From positions 3,100,001-3,164,000 of the forward strand of contig OY751486.1 in the NCBI GenBank assembly GCA_963565915.1: a stretch of DNA of 64,000 nt. The letters run 5' to 3'. Below the pieces are notes generated by a model. It was not told the DNA's origin. It did not search any database and was given only the letters and a program-made list of their open reading frames with translations. The stretch comes from Entoloma clypeatum (lineage: Eukaryota; Basidiomycota; Agaricomycetes; Agaricales; Entolomataceae). Positions 44,048-56,110 of the stretch are shown in pieces. Made by a program: the position numbers and the translations under genes. How positions within the stretch are numbered: position 1 is the stretch's first letter; every line of letters begins with the position of its first letter.

Positions 44048-44417
44048 TGTTATGTGTAACAAACCGTTCCAAGGTTCGGGCAGAGTATGCAGGAAGATGG
44101 AAAGGCGAAGAGCAATGTGATTGCTAAATCTAAGGAATGTAGCTATGGTACATGAGGTTTATATAGTACTGACTATGAGCGGTAGCGAATGAGTCAGTAA
44201 CTGCGGAAGGCAGTGCGCATGAGTAAGGCGACTGCAGAAGGCTATGCACTAATGAGTAAGCTGACTGCGGAATGAGTCAGACAGCTGCGGAAAGCGAGTC
44301 AGCGCGGGAGCGAAGTATACTAAAGGGAATAAAGTATAATACGATATGTGTAAGCGGGGGCCGATGAGTAAAAGTAAAAAGGTAAGCGTATACGTCCGTA
44401 GTCATTAGTCCGTAACA
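44048..44417 (-). repeat. GYP1-C 3' LTR
   Basis: 370 bp. The polypurine tract GAGGAGGGGAACA (minus) abuts it. Confidence 0.92.
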
Positions 44418-44454
44418 TGTTCCCCTCCTCAAGGTCTGTGTCCTCACAGACTAC

Positions 44455-44807
44455 CTACTCCCATCCATCGTTGCCATTTGGATCGGCCCAGGCAGGGTCA
44501 ACTCGGTTACCCCAATCCTTTATTAGTTCATCGTTTACCGCCGTGGCAAACTCTAAACCTCGAACGGCGAGGTGAAGGCGTCGATTCTCGACAGCAAGGG
44601 TGTTGGTATAGTTTTTGAGGATGAGCTTCTCCTCAGCGGTGGGGGCGGTTGGTAAATCGGAGAGGGTATGAAGGCGGATATGCATCTGCCGGTGGAGGAT
44701 GTCGGCGACGGAGGTTTCGAGCGCATGGAGAGCGCTTCGCCGATGAGGGTGGTGATGGTGGGGTTGATATCGGAAGCATCGGTGGAGGCGGCGGTGATGT
44801 TGGACAT
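44455..44807 (-). pseudogene. GYP1-C 3' accessory ORF, frameshifted
   Basis: It starts at ATG 44807 (MSNITAASTDASDINPTITT), matching the GYP1-B protein (MSNTTTTSSSTNINPAIAAL). After EALSM the conserved reading moves to another frame: HALETSVADILHRQMHIRLH, EEKLILKNYTNTLAVENRR, GLEFATAVNDELIKDW, DPNGNDGWE. The break looks like a short deletion near 44725. Similarity across two diverged copies argues that this is a real protein of the family. Function is unknown; the body is helical and hydrophilic, with no signal peptide or membrane segment. Confidence 0.6.
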
Positions 44808-44924
44808 GGCAGAAATGATGTTTGAAAGGTATAAGAAGAACGGCGTGTTGGGCGAGAAGAGTTGGAGCGGGGAACTCGATGTGACAGAAGTCGATGTGGA
44901 AAATGGCTCTCAAAGTTTGTTCTT

Positions 44925-47900
44925 TTATCGTGGACGCGATGGATTTTGCCGATGAAAATCTCGGATCAAGTCTTGAGCGTTCTGAACATTAGTCCGAGGT
45001 TCCCACGTGTTCTCTTCTGGGCCATACCCTTCCCATTGGACAAGGTACTGGATCTTTCCACGGAATTTCCGAGAGTCCAGGATCATGGAGACATGGTATT
45101 CTTCTCGTCCTTCGACGATGATTGGATCAGGGGCTGGCTTCTTTTTCTGAATGGCATACTTCGGGGTTTCGTATGGCGATAGCAGGGTCTCGTTGAACAC
45201 AGGGTGGATCATCTTCCAGGTTTTGGGAAGATCAAGACGGTATGTGCTAGCTCCTTTCTTCTCTAGGACTTTGAACGGTCCGTGTCAGAGGGCGTCAAGT
45301 TTCTTTGAGGGACGATCAGTCCTGATGTTAGTCCCTTCCAGCCACACCTTGTCTCCGATGCGGTAATTCCGAGACGGGCTTCGTCGTGTGTCAACTGTCT
45401 TCTTCATCTGATCCTGGGCCTGTTTCAGTGCTGCGTTGGCTTCTTCTCGTGCCTGTTTGAGTTTTTTCAAGAAGTCGTTTGCCGCTGGATTGGTGTCTTC
45501 CAACACAAGTTCTCCCTTCCAAGGATGCAGACCGTAGTTGAGATAGAATGGTGTGTACTTTGTCGCTTGATGTTCTTTGTCATTGTACTGGAATTCTGCG
45601 ATTGCGATCCATTCCGCCCAATCATCTTGTAGATGGTTGACAAAGTTTCGTAAGAACACCTCGGTTTCCTGATGCGATCGTTCGGCTTGTCCATCAGTTT
45701 GTGGATGATACGCGGTGGACAGGTTTCTCTTGATTCCCAACATGCGGCAAAGTATCTCCATGAACTTCACGGCGAACTGTGGTCCTCTGTCGCTAATGAT
45801 CTTCTTAGGGATCCCATGAAGCTTCCATATCTGGTCCCGATAGATCTTGGCTAATCCTTCAGCCGATAGTTCCACGGTTGTCGGGATGAGATGAAGCATC
45901 TTTGAATGTCTGTCCGTGATGACCAGAATTGTGTTCTTCCCATCAGATTCTGGTATCGGTCCCACGATGTCAATCCCTATGTCTTCCCATGGTTGACTTG
46001 GCGCGGCGTTAGGATGTAGAGGGGCGTGTCTCCTTTGGCGGCTGATCTTGTTACGTTGACAGGTGTCACAACCTTTCACATACTTCTTTACATCATGTAG
46101 GATGGTGGGCCACCAGTAGGTGCGAGTGAGGAGTTCATGTGTTCGATATTGTCCTGGATGTCCTGCCACTGGTGCGTCGTGCGCTTCAAACATCAGTTCT
46201 TGGCGCAATTGTGGTTCTGGTGGAACATAGACTCGTTCTCCTGCGTAGGTGATGCCATTTTCCTGCTGGTACCAGTGAGGATTCTTCTTCAGACCCTGGG
46301 CTACTTCTGTCTCCATGCGATTCGAGGCCTTGATGCGTGCGATCCATGGGTTTTTGATGGTTGTGATGTTTCCGATTTTGATGGAATCAGATGTTTCACC
46401 CCCTTCAAAGAATTGTTCCTCCGTGAACATCTCCATTTGTATCACATCTTCTGATTCCAATCATTTCAAAAATAGCCCCTCCTTGAGCATTTGGTCGCTG
46501 TCCTGCGGCTCGAGTTCCGTCTCATACCAGGGTAAACGTGACAGGATGTCTGCTTTCGCGTTTGTCTTCCCAGGTACATGTCGCAATTCGAAGTCATAGT
46601 CTTGTGACTTCATCTTCCAGCGCCTCTGTCGTTGGTTTAGGTCCTGAGGACGCCGGAAATACTCCAGGTTTTTGTGATCGGTTAAGATCTCAAAACGTTC
46701 CTTGGCTTCAAGTAGATAATGTCGCCAGTCCTTCAGTGCTTCCATGACTGCCAAGAGTTCCTTGTCATATATCTCGTAATTCTGTTCGGCCGCGGACATG
46801 GTCTGCGACAAGAACGCGATAGGATGCCACTTGTCGTCTTGTTTCTGTGAAAGTACTGCTCCAATCGCATAACCCGATGCATCGGTTTCGACCCTGACTG
46901 TCCGTCCGGTTTGGGCAATGCCAAGACTGGTGCCGTCGTGATTGCCCATATGAGACCTTCAAATGCTTCTTGCGCCGCTGGTCCCCACGTGAATGCTGTA
47001 CTTCCCGTAAGTGTTGTGAGTGGTTTTGCGATGTTTGAGTATCCTTCAATGAAGCGTCGATAAAAATTGGCAAATCCCAGGAACCTCTGGACTTTCTTTT
47101 TTGATGTGGGTACTCACCAGTTCCGGATTGTGTCCACCTTTTCAGTTTCCATCTCAACACGTCCTTCTCCAACGACATATCCCAATATGGGGCATTTTGT
47201 TACTTCCCAAAGACACTTCTTCTCCTTTAGAAACAGGTCATTGTCTGACAGAATCTGCAAGATCTCTTCGGTGTTCCGGGCGAGTTCTTCCTTGGTTTTA
47301 CCAATAACCACTATGTCATCCATGTAAATCACACAGATGCGCCGACGGATCTGATCCCTGAATAGGCTGGCCATCATCCGAGAGAACGTTCCCGGGGAGT
47401 TGCAGAGACCGAAAAACATGACCAATGGTTCAAACAATCCTCGGCTGGTCAGGAAGGCGGCTTTCCATTCGTCACCCTTCTTAATCCGCACATTATTGTA
47501 TCCCCACATGATGTCCATTTTGTTGAAGTAGACTGCGTCCTTCAATACATCCAAGAGGTCGTTGATGCGTGGGAGTGGGAATTTGTCCTTAACCGTGAAT
47601 TTATTGACCGTGCGATAATCCTGTACCAATCGTTTGGAACCGTCTTTCTTGTTAATGAAGAAGCAGGGTGATGCATAAGGGGATTTGGACGGTCGGATCT
47701 TTCCGGTTGCCAGGCCTTCATCGATGAATTCGTCCAGTTCTTCTTGCTCCTTTTGGGTCATAGGATATGTGTTTCCTCCTAGCTCCTTTGGTGCGTCCGG
47801 TGTAAGTTCGATGCCGTGGTCCCATTCTCTTTCCTTTGGGATCTTGTCGAAGTTTTCTTTTTCAAAGAGATGGGCAAAACGTTCAACGTATGAGGGTCAT

Positions 47901-48560
47901 TTGGTTGTGGGAGTAACTGCTTCCAATATGGGGTCTCTGGGCTTCCATTTCTGATCCGATTTCTTGGGCGCGTCCTTGTCTCGTACTTCCACCATGCGAA
48001 CCCGATGTTTGCGACCATTAAGGTTAACCCTGAAATCCGAGTGTTTGGTTTGACATGTTGATGGGCATCGGTTGAATGTTACAGCGCCGGTCGTCCAATT
48101 GATTGTGGGGTTGTGGTGCACCAACCAGTCATGTCCCAAAAGCATGTCCGTTCTCCCAATGTCCAATACCATTGCTTCCATGGTTTCCTGGTGTGTTCCT
48201 AAGTCCAGCTTGACTTCGGCAAGTTTTTCTGCTTTCTGTTGTCGGTTCGGCGATCCATCCGCATTTAGGATTGATATGGGCTTTATTCCACGTGTGGGAA
48301 GGTTCTGTTCGCGTACTATTCTGGGATGGATACATGTGTGTTCACATCCGCTATCAACCTTGGGTCAAATGGCCTTTGGTCCTCATCGTGTTTTGATCTG
48401 AGCTTGCAGCTTGATCTCTCGTTGTTTCGGAGGTTTATCTCCCTTGACAATCTTAGTTGACGCAATGGCTCGCTTTGCAGGGATAACATAAGTTATATTG
48501 TCTGTAGTTGCACCAGGCAAGCGAGTTCGTTTAATGGATAAGGGTCGCGACTTAGTGTCG
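44925..48560 (-). pseudogene. GYP1-C pol polyprotein, broken
   Basis: Protease PKVDSGCEHTC and LLGHDWL; RT with KSPYASPCFFINKKDGS, FGLCNSPGTFSRMM and YMDD (VIYMDDIVVIG); RNase H with [14 protein letters not shown] and TDHKNLEYF; integrase with HDAPVAGHPGQYRTHE ... CDTCQRNK, D in GIDIVGPIPE, SDRGPQF and DGQAERS. The C-terminus is a complete chromodomain ([30 protein letters not shown]) ending at 44925. Stops: two TGA near 48370, then 47897-47899, 47114-47116, 46461-46463 and 45285-45287. A 1-base deletion lies near 46897. Most stops sit at CGA positions of other copies. The three stops in the protease part recur in GYP1-D. Confidence 0.9.
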
Positions 48561-48561
48561 T

Positions 48562-50198
48562 TTAATCGGACCCTTCGGGAAAATCCTTCTCATCGGTCTC
48601 TATGGTGATGGTTTCATCGTCATCATCGGTATCTCCATCAGACACCTTCCTAATCTTTCCAGAGTTCTTCTTCGGCTTGCGGCAGTTGCGCGCGATATGT
48701 CCTTCTTGGTCGCAGTTGAAACACTTACGACCATCCTTCTTCTTTGGGGCTTTGCAGTCTTTGGCAAGGTGACCAAAGCGCTGACAGTTGTAGCAACGGG
48801 CTACTCCTGCTTTGTCGATCTCCATGGCTTTGCCTTGACCACCATAAGTGGTGCCTGATCCGGTGCATGTGTCGCCACCCCCTCGGATGACTAATGCATG
48901 TCCCTCCATCTGTCGTCCCTTGTTTCGGATCTCCTTTGCGTAATCAGTGTACGTCTTGCCATCGCTAGCCACTTGTTCAGAAATTCTGCGGTTGACGTTC
49001 TTTTCCAGGATGTATTTCCCAGTTTCTTCGCCAAGGTTTGACAGCTTCAAGAGCTCTTCGAATTCGTCCAAGAATTCGTCGATGGTGCATTTCTCCTGTT
49101 TCAGGACTTCGAGTCTCGCCTTGGCCGCTGCCGACTTGTTGGCAATAGAGAATCGCGTAGCGATGTCGTCTGAGAACCCTAACCAGGTGATGTTCTCGCC
49201 ATCGGTGGCAAGGTCGTCTAACTTGTTGCTGGCCCAGTGTTTACCGGACCCTTCCATCATGCGGGATAACACTGCAAGAATTTTCTGATCGTCGGACAGG
49301 CCCTTCTGGAACCTGATGTATAATTTGGTGGCTTTCCACCACTCGTTGAAGGTGTGTCTGTCTTTGAACATCCCAGGATCTTTGATGATCTTGGATGTAT
49401 CCATTGTTTGTACTGTCGGTGCTTCTGCCATGTCTAGAAGAGGTGTCGGATTGTTGGGATGAAGATGGGGTTCGGGATACAGGTAGGGGTTGAAAATCAG
49501 TCCCTGTTCTAGGCGTCTGTTCGGTATCTGACTGCGCAGAGTTAAAAGCAAATTCGTCAGGGGACTCGTCGGCGGAATCGGTGGCAAAACGTTCGGGGTA
49601 TTTCCTCTGTAGATCTCTAAGGAATCTCTGTTCCTGCGCGTCTGTTGGTCGCAAGAAGGGGTCAAGTCTCTCGTTTCGTGCCCAACGGTTGTACTCGGTC
49701 TGTTGCTTGTCGGTGGTGAAGTGGGCGTAGATCTGCTGCTTCGAGTAAGACGTAGTGGTGCGGCTCTGGGACGTCTCGATGTGAGCGTCCTAATCAATCT
49801 TCTGATAACGGTTGTCTGGACACCGATAAACTCTCTGATCTCTGTGATCCGTCCTGTCTGAGGTCCTTCTTGAACGCGAAAACTTTCGAGTTCGTTCTGT
49901 CGGGCGTTGTAACGCGCGATCTGGTGTTGCCGAGCAAGATGGATGCTCTCTGCTATCTCGCCGTGGGGGCGATGCTCGTCGTTGTCTAGTTCTTCGTCAA
50001 GCACCTGCTGTAGGATGCGACGGATCTCCGATTTGATGTACTGCTGGATGAGTGTAAAATCGATACTGTCTCGAGGACTTAGCTCCTCCTGTCGGGCTTC
50101 TGGCGTGCTGAATGGGTTACTGGTGAAGTCTTCAAAGAAGCGCGACGTCTTGACTCGTCTGGTAGTTGCTCTCTTCGCTCTGGGCGAACCTAACGAGA
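48562..50198 (-). pseudogene. GYP1-C gag with two zinc knuckles
   Basis: A 480-codon ORF (50004-48562) fuses the N-terminal block (DNDEHRPHGEIAESIHLARQ) through an alternative frame to the capsid and nucleocapsid. A roughly 10-bp deletion near 49440, relative to copies A and B, creates this fusion, so the middle part reads the wrong frame compared with A and B. Knuckles are CYNCQRFGHLAKDC and CFNCDQEGHIARNC. The ORF is open but probably not the ancestral gag. GYP1-D has the same 480-residue reading. Confidence 0.75.
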
Positions 50199-50208
50199 TT
50201 TAGCAACT

Positions 50209-50578
50209 TGTTATGCGTAACAAACTGTTCCAAGGTTCGGGCAGAGTATGCAGGAAGATGGAAAGGCGAAGAGCAATGTGATTGCTAAATCTAAGGAATG
50301 TAGCTATGGTACATGAGGTTTATATAGTACTGACTATGAGCGGTAGCGAATGAGTCAGTAACTGCGGAAGGCAGTGCGCATGAGTAAGGTGACTGCGGAA
50401 GGCTATGCACTAATGAGTAAGCTGACTGCGGAATGAGTCAGACAGCTGCGGAAAGCGAGTCAGCGCGGGAGCGAAGTATACTAAAGGGAATAAAGTATAA
50501 TACGATATGTGTAAGCGGGGGCCGATGAGTAAAAGTAAAAAGGTAAGCGTATACGTCCGTAGTCGTTAGTCCGTAACA
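50209..50578 (-). repeat. GYP1-C 5' LTR
   Basis: 370 bp with TATATAA box, five TKACTCR words in U3 and the AGATTTAGCAA start complementary to the primer site just inside. Confidence 0.92.
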
Positions 50579-50853
50579 TGTACTATAAATAGTGTACAAA
50601 CCTGGCGTAGAACCTCAGTTCAAATATCATATGTTACACCTCATTTGCATCTGTCTCTACTTGCCTCTGAGCATTCTCTCTGTCACCTCCACTCATCCGC
50701 TCATCCGACATCCTCCAATCCAAAATCGAGGACCACATCAAAGAGTGGGGTGCAACACACAAGTTGAAGCCAGGTCCTTTCTGCCAACACTGCACTTATT
50801 GCATCCGCTCCTCCGCTACTCCGCTCCGACGTTGAGAAAAACGCTATGTGACA
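50579..50853 (+). repeat. GYP4 5' LTR, second part
   Basis: It has an ACTATAAAT box, AGTTCAAATAT (50617-50627) at the expected RNA start, GCAACACACAAGTTGAAGCC shared with the GYP3 LTR, and ends CTATGTGACA. Confidence 0.75.
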
Positions 50854-50855
50854 GT

Positions 50856-50866
50856 ATGTTTGAACT
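50856..50866 (+). promoter_or_regulatory. GYP4 self-priming site
   Basis: ATGTTTGAACT pairs with 50617-50627 at 10 of 11 positions, the exception being a possible G:U pair. Confidence 0.55.
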
Positions 50867-50911
50867 ACCCACTACCACCATTCTTTGATTTACCCAACAA
50901 CCTCTACCCAC

Positions 50912-52080
50912 ATGTCTCAAACCTGTAATACAGTTCGAACAACTAGGACTGCCCGTGCAGCAGCAGAACATTCATCATCCACACCACGCTCTGCTTTTCT
51001 TCGAGGAACATGCAATGTAACCATTATCCCTTGAGGAGCCACAGCATCATCATCCGCTCCTACCCCTGGACCATCCGTTCCTCCGCCTTCTTCCGACTCT
51101 CAGCTCCCACCACTTCCGCCAGTCCTCCACTAAACCCACCAACGGAACCCTCCGCACCTCTAAATTCTGGCTTATTTGGCGGACCTCCAGGAGGATCTCC
51201 TCCTCCTTCCGACGGTAGTTTACATGGAGATTTGGACGACTCCGATTCCAATCCAGATCAGGAACCCAATCTAGCTGAAGCCATTCTGCTCATGACCAAA
51301 GAGTTGAAACATTGTGACACCAAGAAGAAAAAGTTGTATGCCAATGAACCAGATACCTTCGATGGATCCGATCTGCGCAAACTCTCCGCATTCATTTTAC
51401 AATGCAAACTTTACTTCTCCAACAATGACAACTTCGACTCAGAACATTCCAAAGTCAACTTTGCCATGTCTTACTTCCGAGGCACAGCACTCAAATTTTT
51501 TGAACCATTCATTCTTGGCAATAATGAACCCAATTGGCGGGGTTCTTTCCCTGAGTTCATCTGACTTCTCCGCTCTGAGTTTGGTACCATTGACCCTCAG
51601 GGCAAAGCCGAAGAACAGTTGGACAACCTATGGATGAAGGAAAATCAAAAGATATTGAAGTACAACATTGAATTCCAATGTCTTGCTACCAAGACTGACT
51701 GGGATGAAAACTCCCTCCGACACTGCTACTATGTTGGACTTCCAGATCGGATCAAGGACATCCTCTCCCAACAACCCAAGATCAAGTCTTTACCAGACCT
51801 ATGATCTGCAGCTCATACTATTGACACTCGCTACTGGGAACGTCAACGAGAGAAATCCAGAACCAATAAACCCACTCCCAAGTCTGACAAGAAACAATCC
51901 GCTCTGAACCAATCCACCGCACAAACATCATCAACCAAACCCTCCGCTCCTGCTACCACTTCCGCTTCCACATCCGCTCCGAAACCCGACCTCTCCAGTA
52001 AATTAGGCAAAGACGGCGAACTGACGTATCAAGAACGCAAATGTTGTTTCAATAATAACCTTTGCTTATTCTGCGGTAGT
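50912..52080 (+). pseudogene. GYP4 gag, broken and truncated
   Basis: ATG at 50912 starts MSQTCNTVRTTRTARAAAEH, parallel to the GYP3 gag start. TGA at 51032-51034 and a frame change near 51110 precede the conserved capsid (EPDTFDGSDLRKLSAFILQC, FAMSYFRGTALKFFEP). TGA codons at 51562-51564 and 51802-51804 lie where GYP3 and the frame predict an amino acid. DTRYWERQREKS and NNLCLFCG follow, the latter being the start of the zinc knuckle, at which point COPIA-2 begins. It is a clear sister of GYP3 gag, about half identical by eye. Confidence 0.8.
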
Positions 52081-55000
52081 TCAGACGCCCATCGGACTTT
52101 TCATTGTAAACCCATTTGTTCCTTAGAGCTTTCCTCCCTTCAGGCAGGGGTATTAGCTCCGTGATCACCCCGCGGCGTTTGAGCATATCTAGCTCTTTAC
52201 GTTCAGCCACATACCAGTCTTCTTTATTTGGAAGAGGGTATATGTCTTTATGGGACATGTCGACAATGCCAACTTGGACTGATATTGCCTCCATCAGGAG
52301 GTCATTCATCCATGCCATTTGACCGCCCAGTCTCCGTCTTCGATCTAACTTTTCAAGATCAGACGCTGGAGTGTCTTCCCCATAGATGCTTCCTGGCATC
52401 TTCCGAACTCGTCGTTCCCTGATCGGTCGATCTGGTACTTGCTCGGGTTCCGGAGTGGGTACTCGCGGTTCGTCATCAGGCTCACTGGCAGGCAATTCGT
52501 TGTCTGATTCAGGTTGATCCTGTTCAATGGGAAGTGGGTCATGAGGTGTTTCGTTGTGACTTTCGTCGTCGTTGCTGCCAGGGATGAGATCCTCAAACTC
52601 ATCAGCCGGCTCTGGGTTTTCCATTTCTGGATGGTTTTCTGGCAAAGGGTCGATGTGGCATCTAGGGTACTTGCTTTCATCAAAGATAGCTTTCCCACCC
52701 ATGAAAATCGTGTTAGTCTCAGGATCCATGAAGCGGTATCCTTTGACCCCTGGTTTTGATCCGAGATAAATCATCAATCGAGATCTTGACTCCAGGGAGT
52801 TTCTGCGTTTTTCTTTTGGGATATATACGTATGCTTGGCATCCGAAGACTCTGACGCTGGACAAGTCGGGGATCTCATTGGTCACCCTGAAATGAGGGGT
52901 TTTCCATTCAAGACGCCGCATGGGGGTTCTGTTGTATAGAAATGCTGCATGTTCCAAACAGAATTCCCACCACATCGGCGGTAGACATGCGTCGAAACGT
53001 AATGCCTGAGATTTTTCCCACAGAGTTCGATTTATTCGTTCTGCTCTACCATTCTGCTGATGCTGATATGGGAGTGTGACGTCGATCAGAATTCCATGAT
53101 CGGCAAGAACATCCTTGTATTCGTTGAATTCTCCACCTCCATCAACCCGCCATTTTTTAGGGGTGGCGGCGAATTGATTCTGGATCATCGCAAGGAATTG
53201 TTTCAGCGCCGTGATGGCGCCTGACTTCTTCCTAAGCAAGACGACCCAGACATGGGAAGAAAAATCATCCAAAAAGGTAAGGAAATATTTGTACTTGTGG
53301 TATGATGCCGTGGATATCTGTTTCAAGTCCGAATGGATCAAATCAAAAGGTTTGACAGCCCTTGTCACCGAGTTAGGGTAAGATTGATTTGGCATTTTCC
53401 CTTTTAGACACCCCGTGCAGCTTTCCTGTGATTTCTCACGTACTAACGTTTTGGGTACTCCTTTGGTACTGGTGGGAATCTTATTGAGCGCCTGGTCATT
53501 TGGGTGGCCAAGGCGTTTATGCCAGGTTTCAACAGTGATTTCGCTAGAGATCGCGTGGATTTGGTCGTAGCGTATTTCAGTGTCTAACCAATAAATGGTT
53601 TGTCCGATGAAATGAGGCGAAAACTGTATTTTGTTCAGCCCTTTAGAGATATTAATTTCTCCACGCATTCCATCAACTTTGTAACCGTGGTTAAGGAAGA
53701 CGCCTAGGGACAGTAGACGTGTGTCCATATCCGGAATATAAAATACCGGTCGTAGGAGATGGGTTTTAGTTTCCCCATTTAGGGTATGCCGTACTGGAAC
53801 GGCCCCAACTCCGAGAATTTCCAGTTTCTTTCCCTTTGCAGCTGTTTGGACAAATCGCTTAGCCTTGAGAGGCCTGTAATATGCGAAGTCTTTGAACTCA
53901 TGGGTAAAGTGTAATGAAGCGCCGGAATCTAAGATCCACTGAGCGCGTTCTTTCTCTTTGCAGTGTGTGCAGGACGCAAAATGCTTGGTATATTTTTTGT
54001 ACAGATCATCGCTAAAGAGATCTATACTATCTGCATCGGTACTGGCTAATATAAATTCAAACGTCTGTGCGTAATTATTAGCATTTCCCATTTGGTCAAG
54101 TTTGAGAGAAGAATGTGACAAACCGTCAAGTTCGATCAGCCCATCTTCGAATTGTTCCGGCCCCATCCGCTCGCTTTGATGGTCTATGTCCATCATTTTC
54201 AGAGATTCTTCTATCGACGGGGCTACGCGACGCTGTTTAGCCGGCCTTTCGTCGATGTCAGGAATGATGGTATCTAGGATACGAAGATTGGATCCTGAGG
54301 GGCGAGCACCAATGCCGCGTGCGAGTTTGCGGACATGGTCGTTCTTTTTCCACACGGACGGTTTTCCAGAAGGAAGCCCGGTGTACTGTGACGGAGGGGG
54401 GTTCATTCGCTGAAGGAGTGACTGCATCTTTTGAGAGTCTGGCTGGGCGGTACTCATAGTTTTTCCGCGCCCAGTGACGGTTGTGAAGGACGGAAGAGGA
54501 GGGAAGTGGATGGCGGGAGCAACAAACTCAACCGTTTCTTCCGCATGGTCGGACGCGTTGTCCGCATTGTTAGCGCTTTTCTTCTGATTGCGCCAACGTC
54601 CCTTTCCCTTCTTCTTCTCAGAAGCGGTACTTGGGTCGGCCGAGTTGGGCTGCTCGTCAGCGTCGTTTTGCGAGGTACTCGGCTTTTGCTGCCTTTCCCA
54701 TTTGGGGTCCTGCCCCTTTCGCTTCGTCCCGGAAATTTTCCGGGCCTGCTCGTTGGACGTACGAGTGGACCCAATCGAATACTTGCGCCGGTACTCTGAT
54801 ATGATGCTTTCGGCAACAGCCTTGTAGGTGAAATCGTCGGCGTCATAGACCTGGAAGAGGGCAGTGGAGAGTGACGACCAGGCGTCGGGAATTGCATTTG
54901 CCAGGATCATTGCCTGCATCAGATCGGGGACGTCAAAGTTCGAATCGGCGAGGCGAGCGAAAAGAGACCCCAGGCGTTCGATTTCAGGGACGGGGTCGCG

Positions 55001-55438
55001 TCCAGAGAGCTTGTAGGTGGCGGCGGCCTTGAAGTCGCCGAAGATGACAGCCGGGGATACCTTGGAGTAGGCATCCTTTAATGACTTCCAGGCGTCTTTT
55101 GAGGAAGTGGCGTCCTTGATGTGGCGTCTGATCGCCTCGGAGACCTTCAGGCGTATCGCCCCAAGAGCTACATCGTCGTCCCTGATCCAGGCTTTTTCTT
55201 CCTTGCGGAAGCCGGGCTGGTCGACCGTGGTGGCCAGCACAGGGGGAGCAGTAGCAGTGGCCCCAGGGGTGGAGACTGTGGTGGTGAAGTCGGCGATGAC
55301 AGGGTGGGGGATGTCGCCAGAAACAAGGCGCCAGACTCCTTGATGGAGGAGGTAGGACTTCATTTTCTCGGCCCAGCTCCGGTAGTCGATGCCGTCAAAG
55401 GCAGTGATTGTGTCGAGGGCAGAACGAGAGGTAGACAT
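52081..55438 (-). pseudogene. COPIA-2 Gag-Pol, truncated before RT
   Basis: The reading is open for about 1119 codons and closely follows COPIA-1: gag, protease WILDSGAS, pre-integrase HKRLGH, integrase D/D/E (HSDLKQ, VDGGGEF, NGRAERIN), then the acidic linker to WVYNEKSDGRL. There the sequence leaves COPIA-1 and joins GYP4 gag. The retained part has no stop or frameshift, so it could encode gag, protease and integrase without polymerase. Differences from COPIA-1 cluster in the region equivalent to residues 400-480. Confidence 0.9.
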
Positions 55439-55788
55439 TGTGAATGAATCTAAAAAGGGTTCTCAATCAGTGATGTGTTATGAATATGATTCGAGAAAAC
55501 AATTGAATGATTCCTTATGACATATTCCCTTCAGGAATAGCGGTCATGGGAAAACCCTTTATATGTCAGAAACGTATAAGGTGCGATCAACGTTTCCACA
55601 TGGAGTGTACTAGGTCAATCCCCTTTAGGGACGTCTCATGACAGGTACTTGTCGTAATGATGTTCCCAGGTTCATATGTGAAGAAGTATGACTCAGAACC
55701 TAGATCTTTCGATTGGTTCTTTGCCAACTAGGGTAGAGTGGGCAGGTACTCGCTGTTGCCAGCGTTTCCCAAGTCCCTCTGCTATCCG

Positions 55789-55800
55789 GGGCCCATAACC
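55789..55800 (-). promoter_or_regulatory. COPIA-2 primer-binding site
   Basis: GGTTATGGGCCC on the minus strand, identical to COPIA-1. Confidence 0.75.
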
Positions 55801-56110
55801 TGTTGAAGTTCCACCTGGGCGCTAGCCGCAGGTGTACTGAGCAACATAGCTACAGTGGAAGTACTCTATGATACCGCTATGGTCACTTACATGGTTTGGA
55901 GGGGGTAAGGCTAGTGAGAGCGGTTGAGGCTGGTGAGAGCGATGGAGCTGGTTAAGAGTCAAGAGACAACTTGTTGATATTGACAGTTTCCTGGTCTTAT
56001 ATACCGTACTACTGTTTGTACCAACCAAACAAGTATGTAATGAAGATATGTAAAGGTCATGTGATGTAATCTAATCTAATCTAATCTACGTGATGGAAAA
56101 AGTTTCAACA
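55801..56110 (-). repeat. COPIA-2 5' LTR
   Basis: 310 bp, same ends and GATTA run as COPIA-1, but clearly more diverged from it than COPIA-1's two LTRs are from each other. Confidence 0.92.

Larger units (their letters stand above)
44048..50578 (-). mobile_element. GYP1-C: near-full-length chromovirus
   Basis: Minus-strand element with two 370-bp LTRs (44048-44417 and 50209-50578) differing at about five sites. Flanking 5-mers are TCTAC and TGTAC, so the target duplication is imperfect. It contains gag, protease, RT, RNase H, integrase, a complete chromodomain and the 3' accessory ORF. It has several TGA codons and one frameshift in pol. Confidence 0.92.
43802..52080 (+). mobile_element. GYP4: GYP3-related chromovirus, 3'-truncated
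   Basis: The 5' LTR (43802-44047 plus 50579-50853) is interrupted by GYP1-C. Downstream are a self-priming site and a gag homologous to GYP3 gag. At about 52080 the sequence passes into COPIA-2, and no pol or 3' LTR remains. Confidence 0.8.
52081..56110 (-). mobile_element. COPIA-2: 3'-truncated sister of COPIA-1
   Basis: Minus strand: 5' LTR 55801-56110, primer site, leader, then polyprotein to the start of RT, where it ends at about 52081. RT, RNase H and 3' LTR are missing. Confidence 0.9.
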
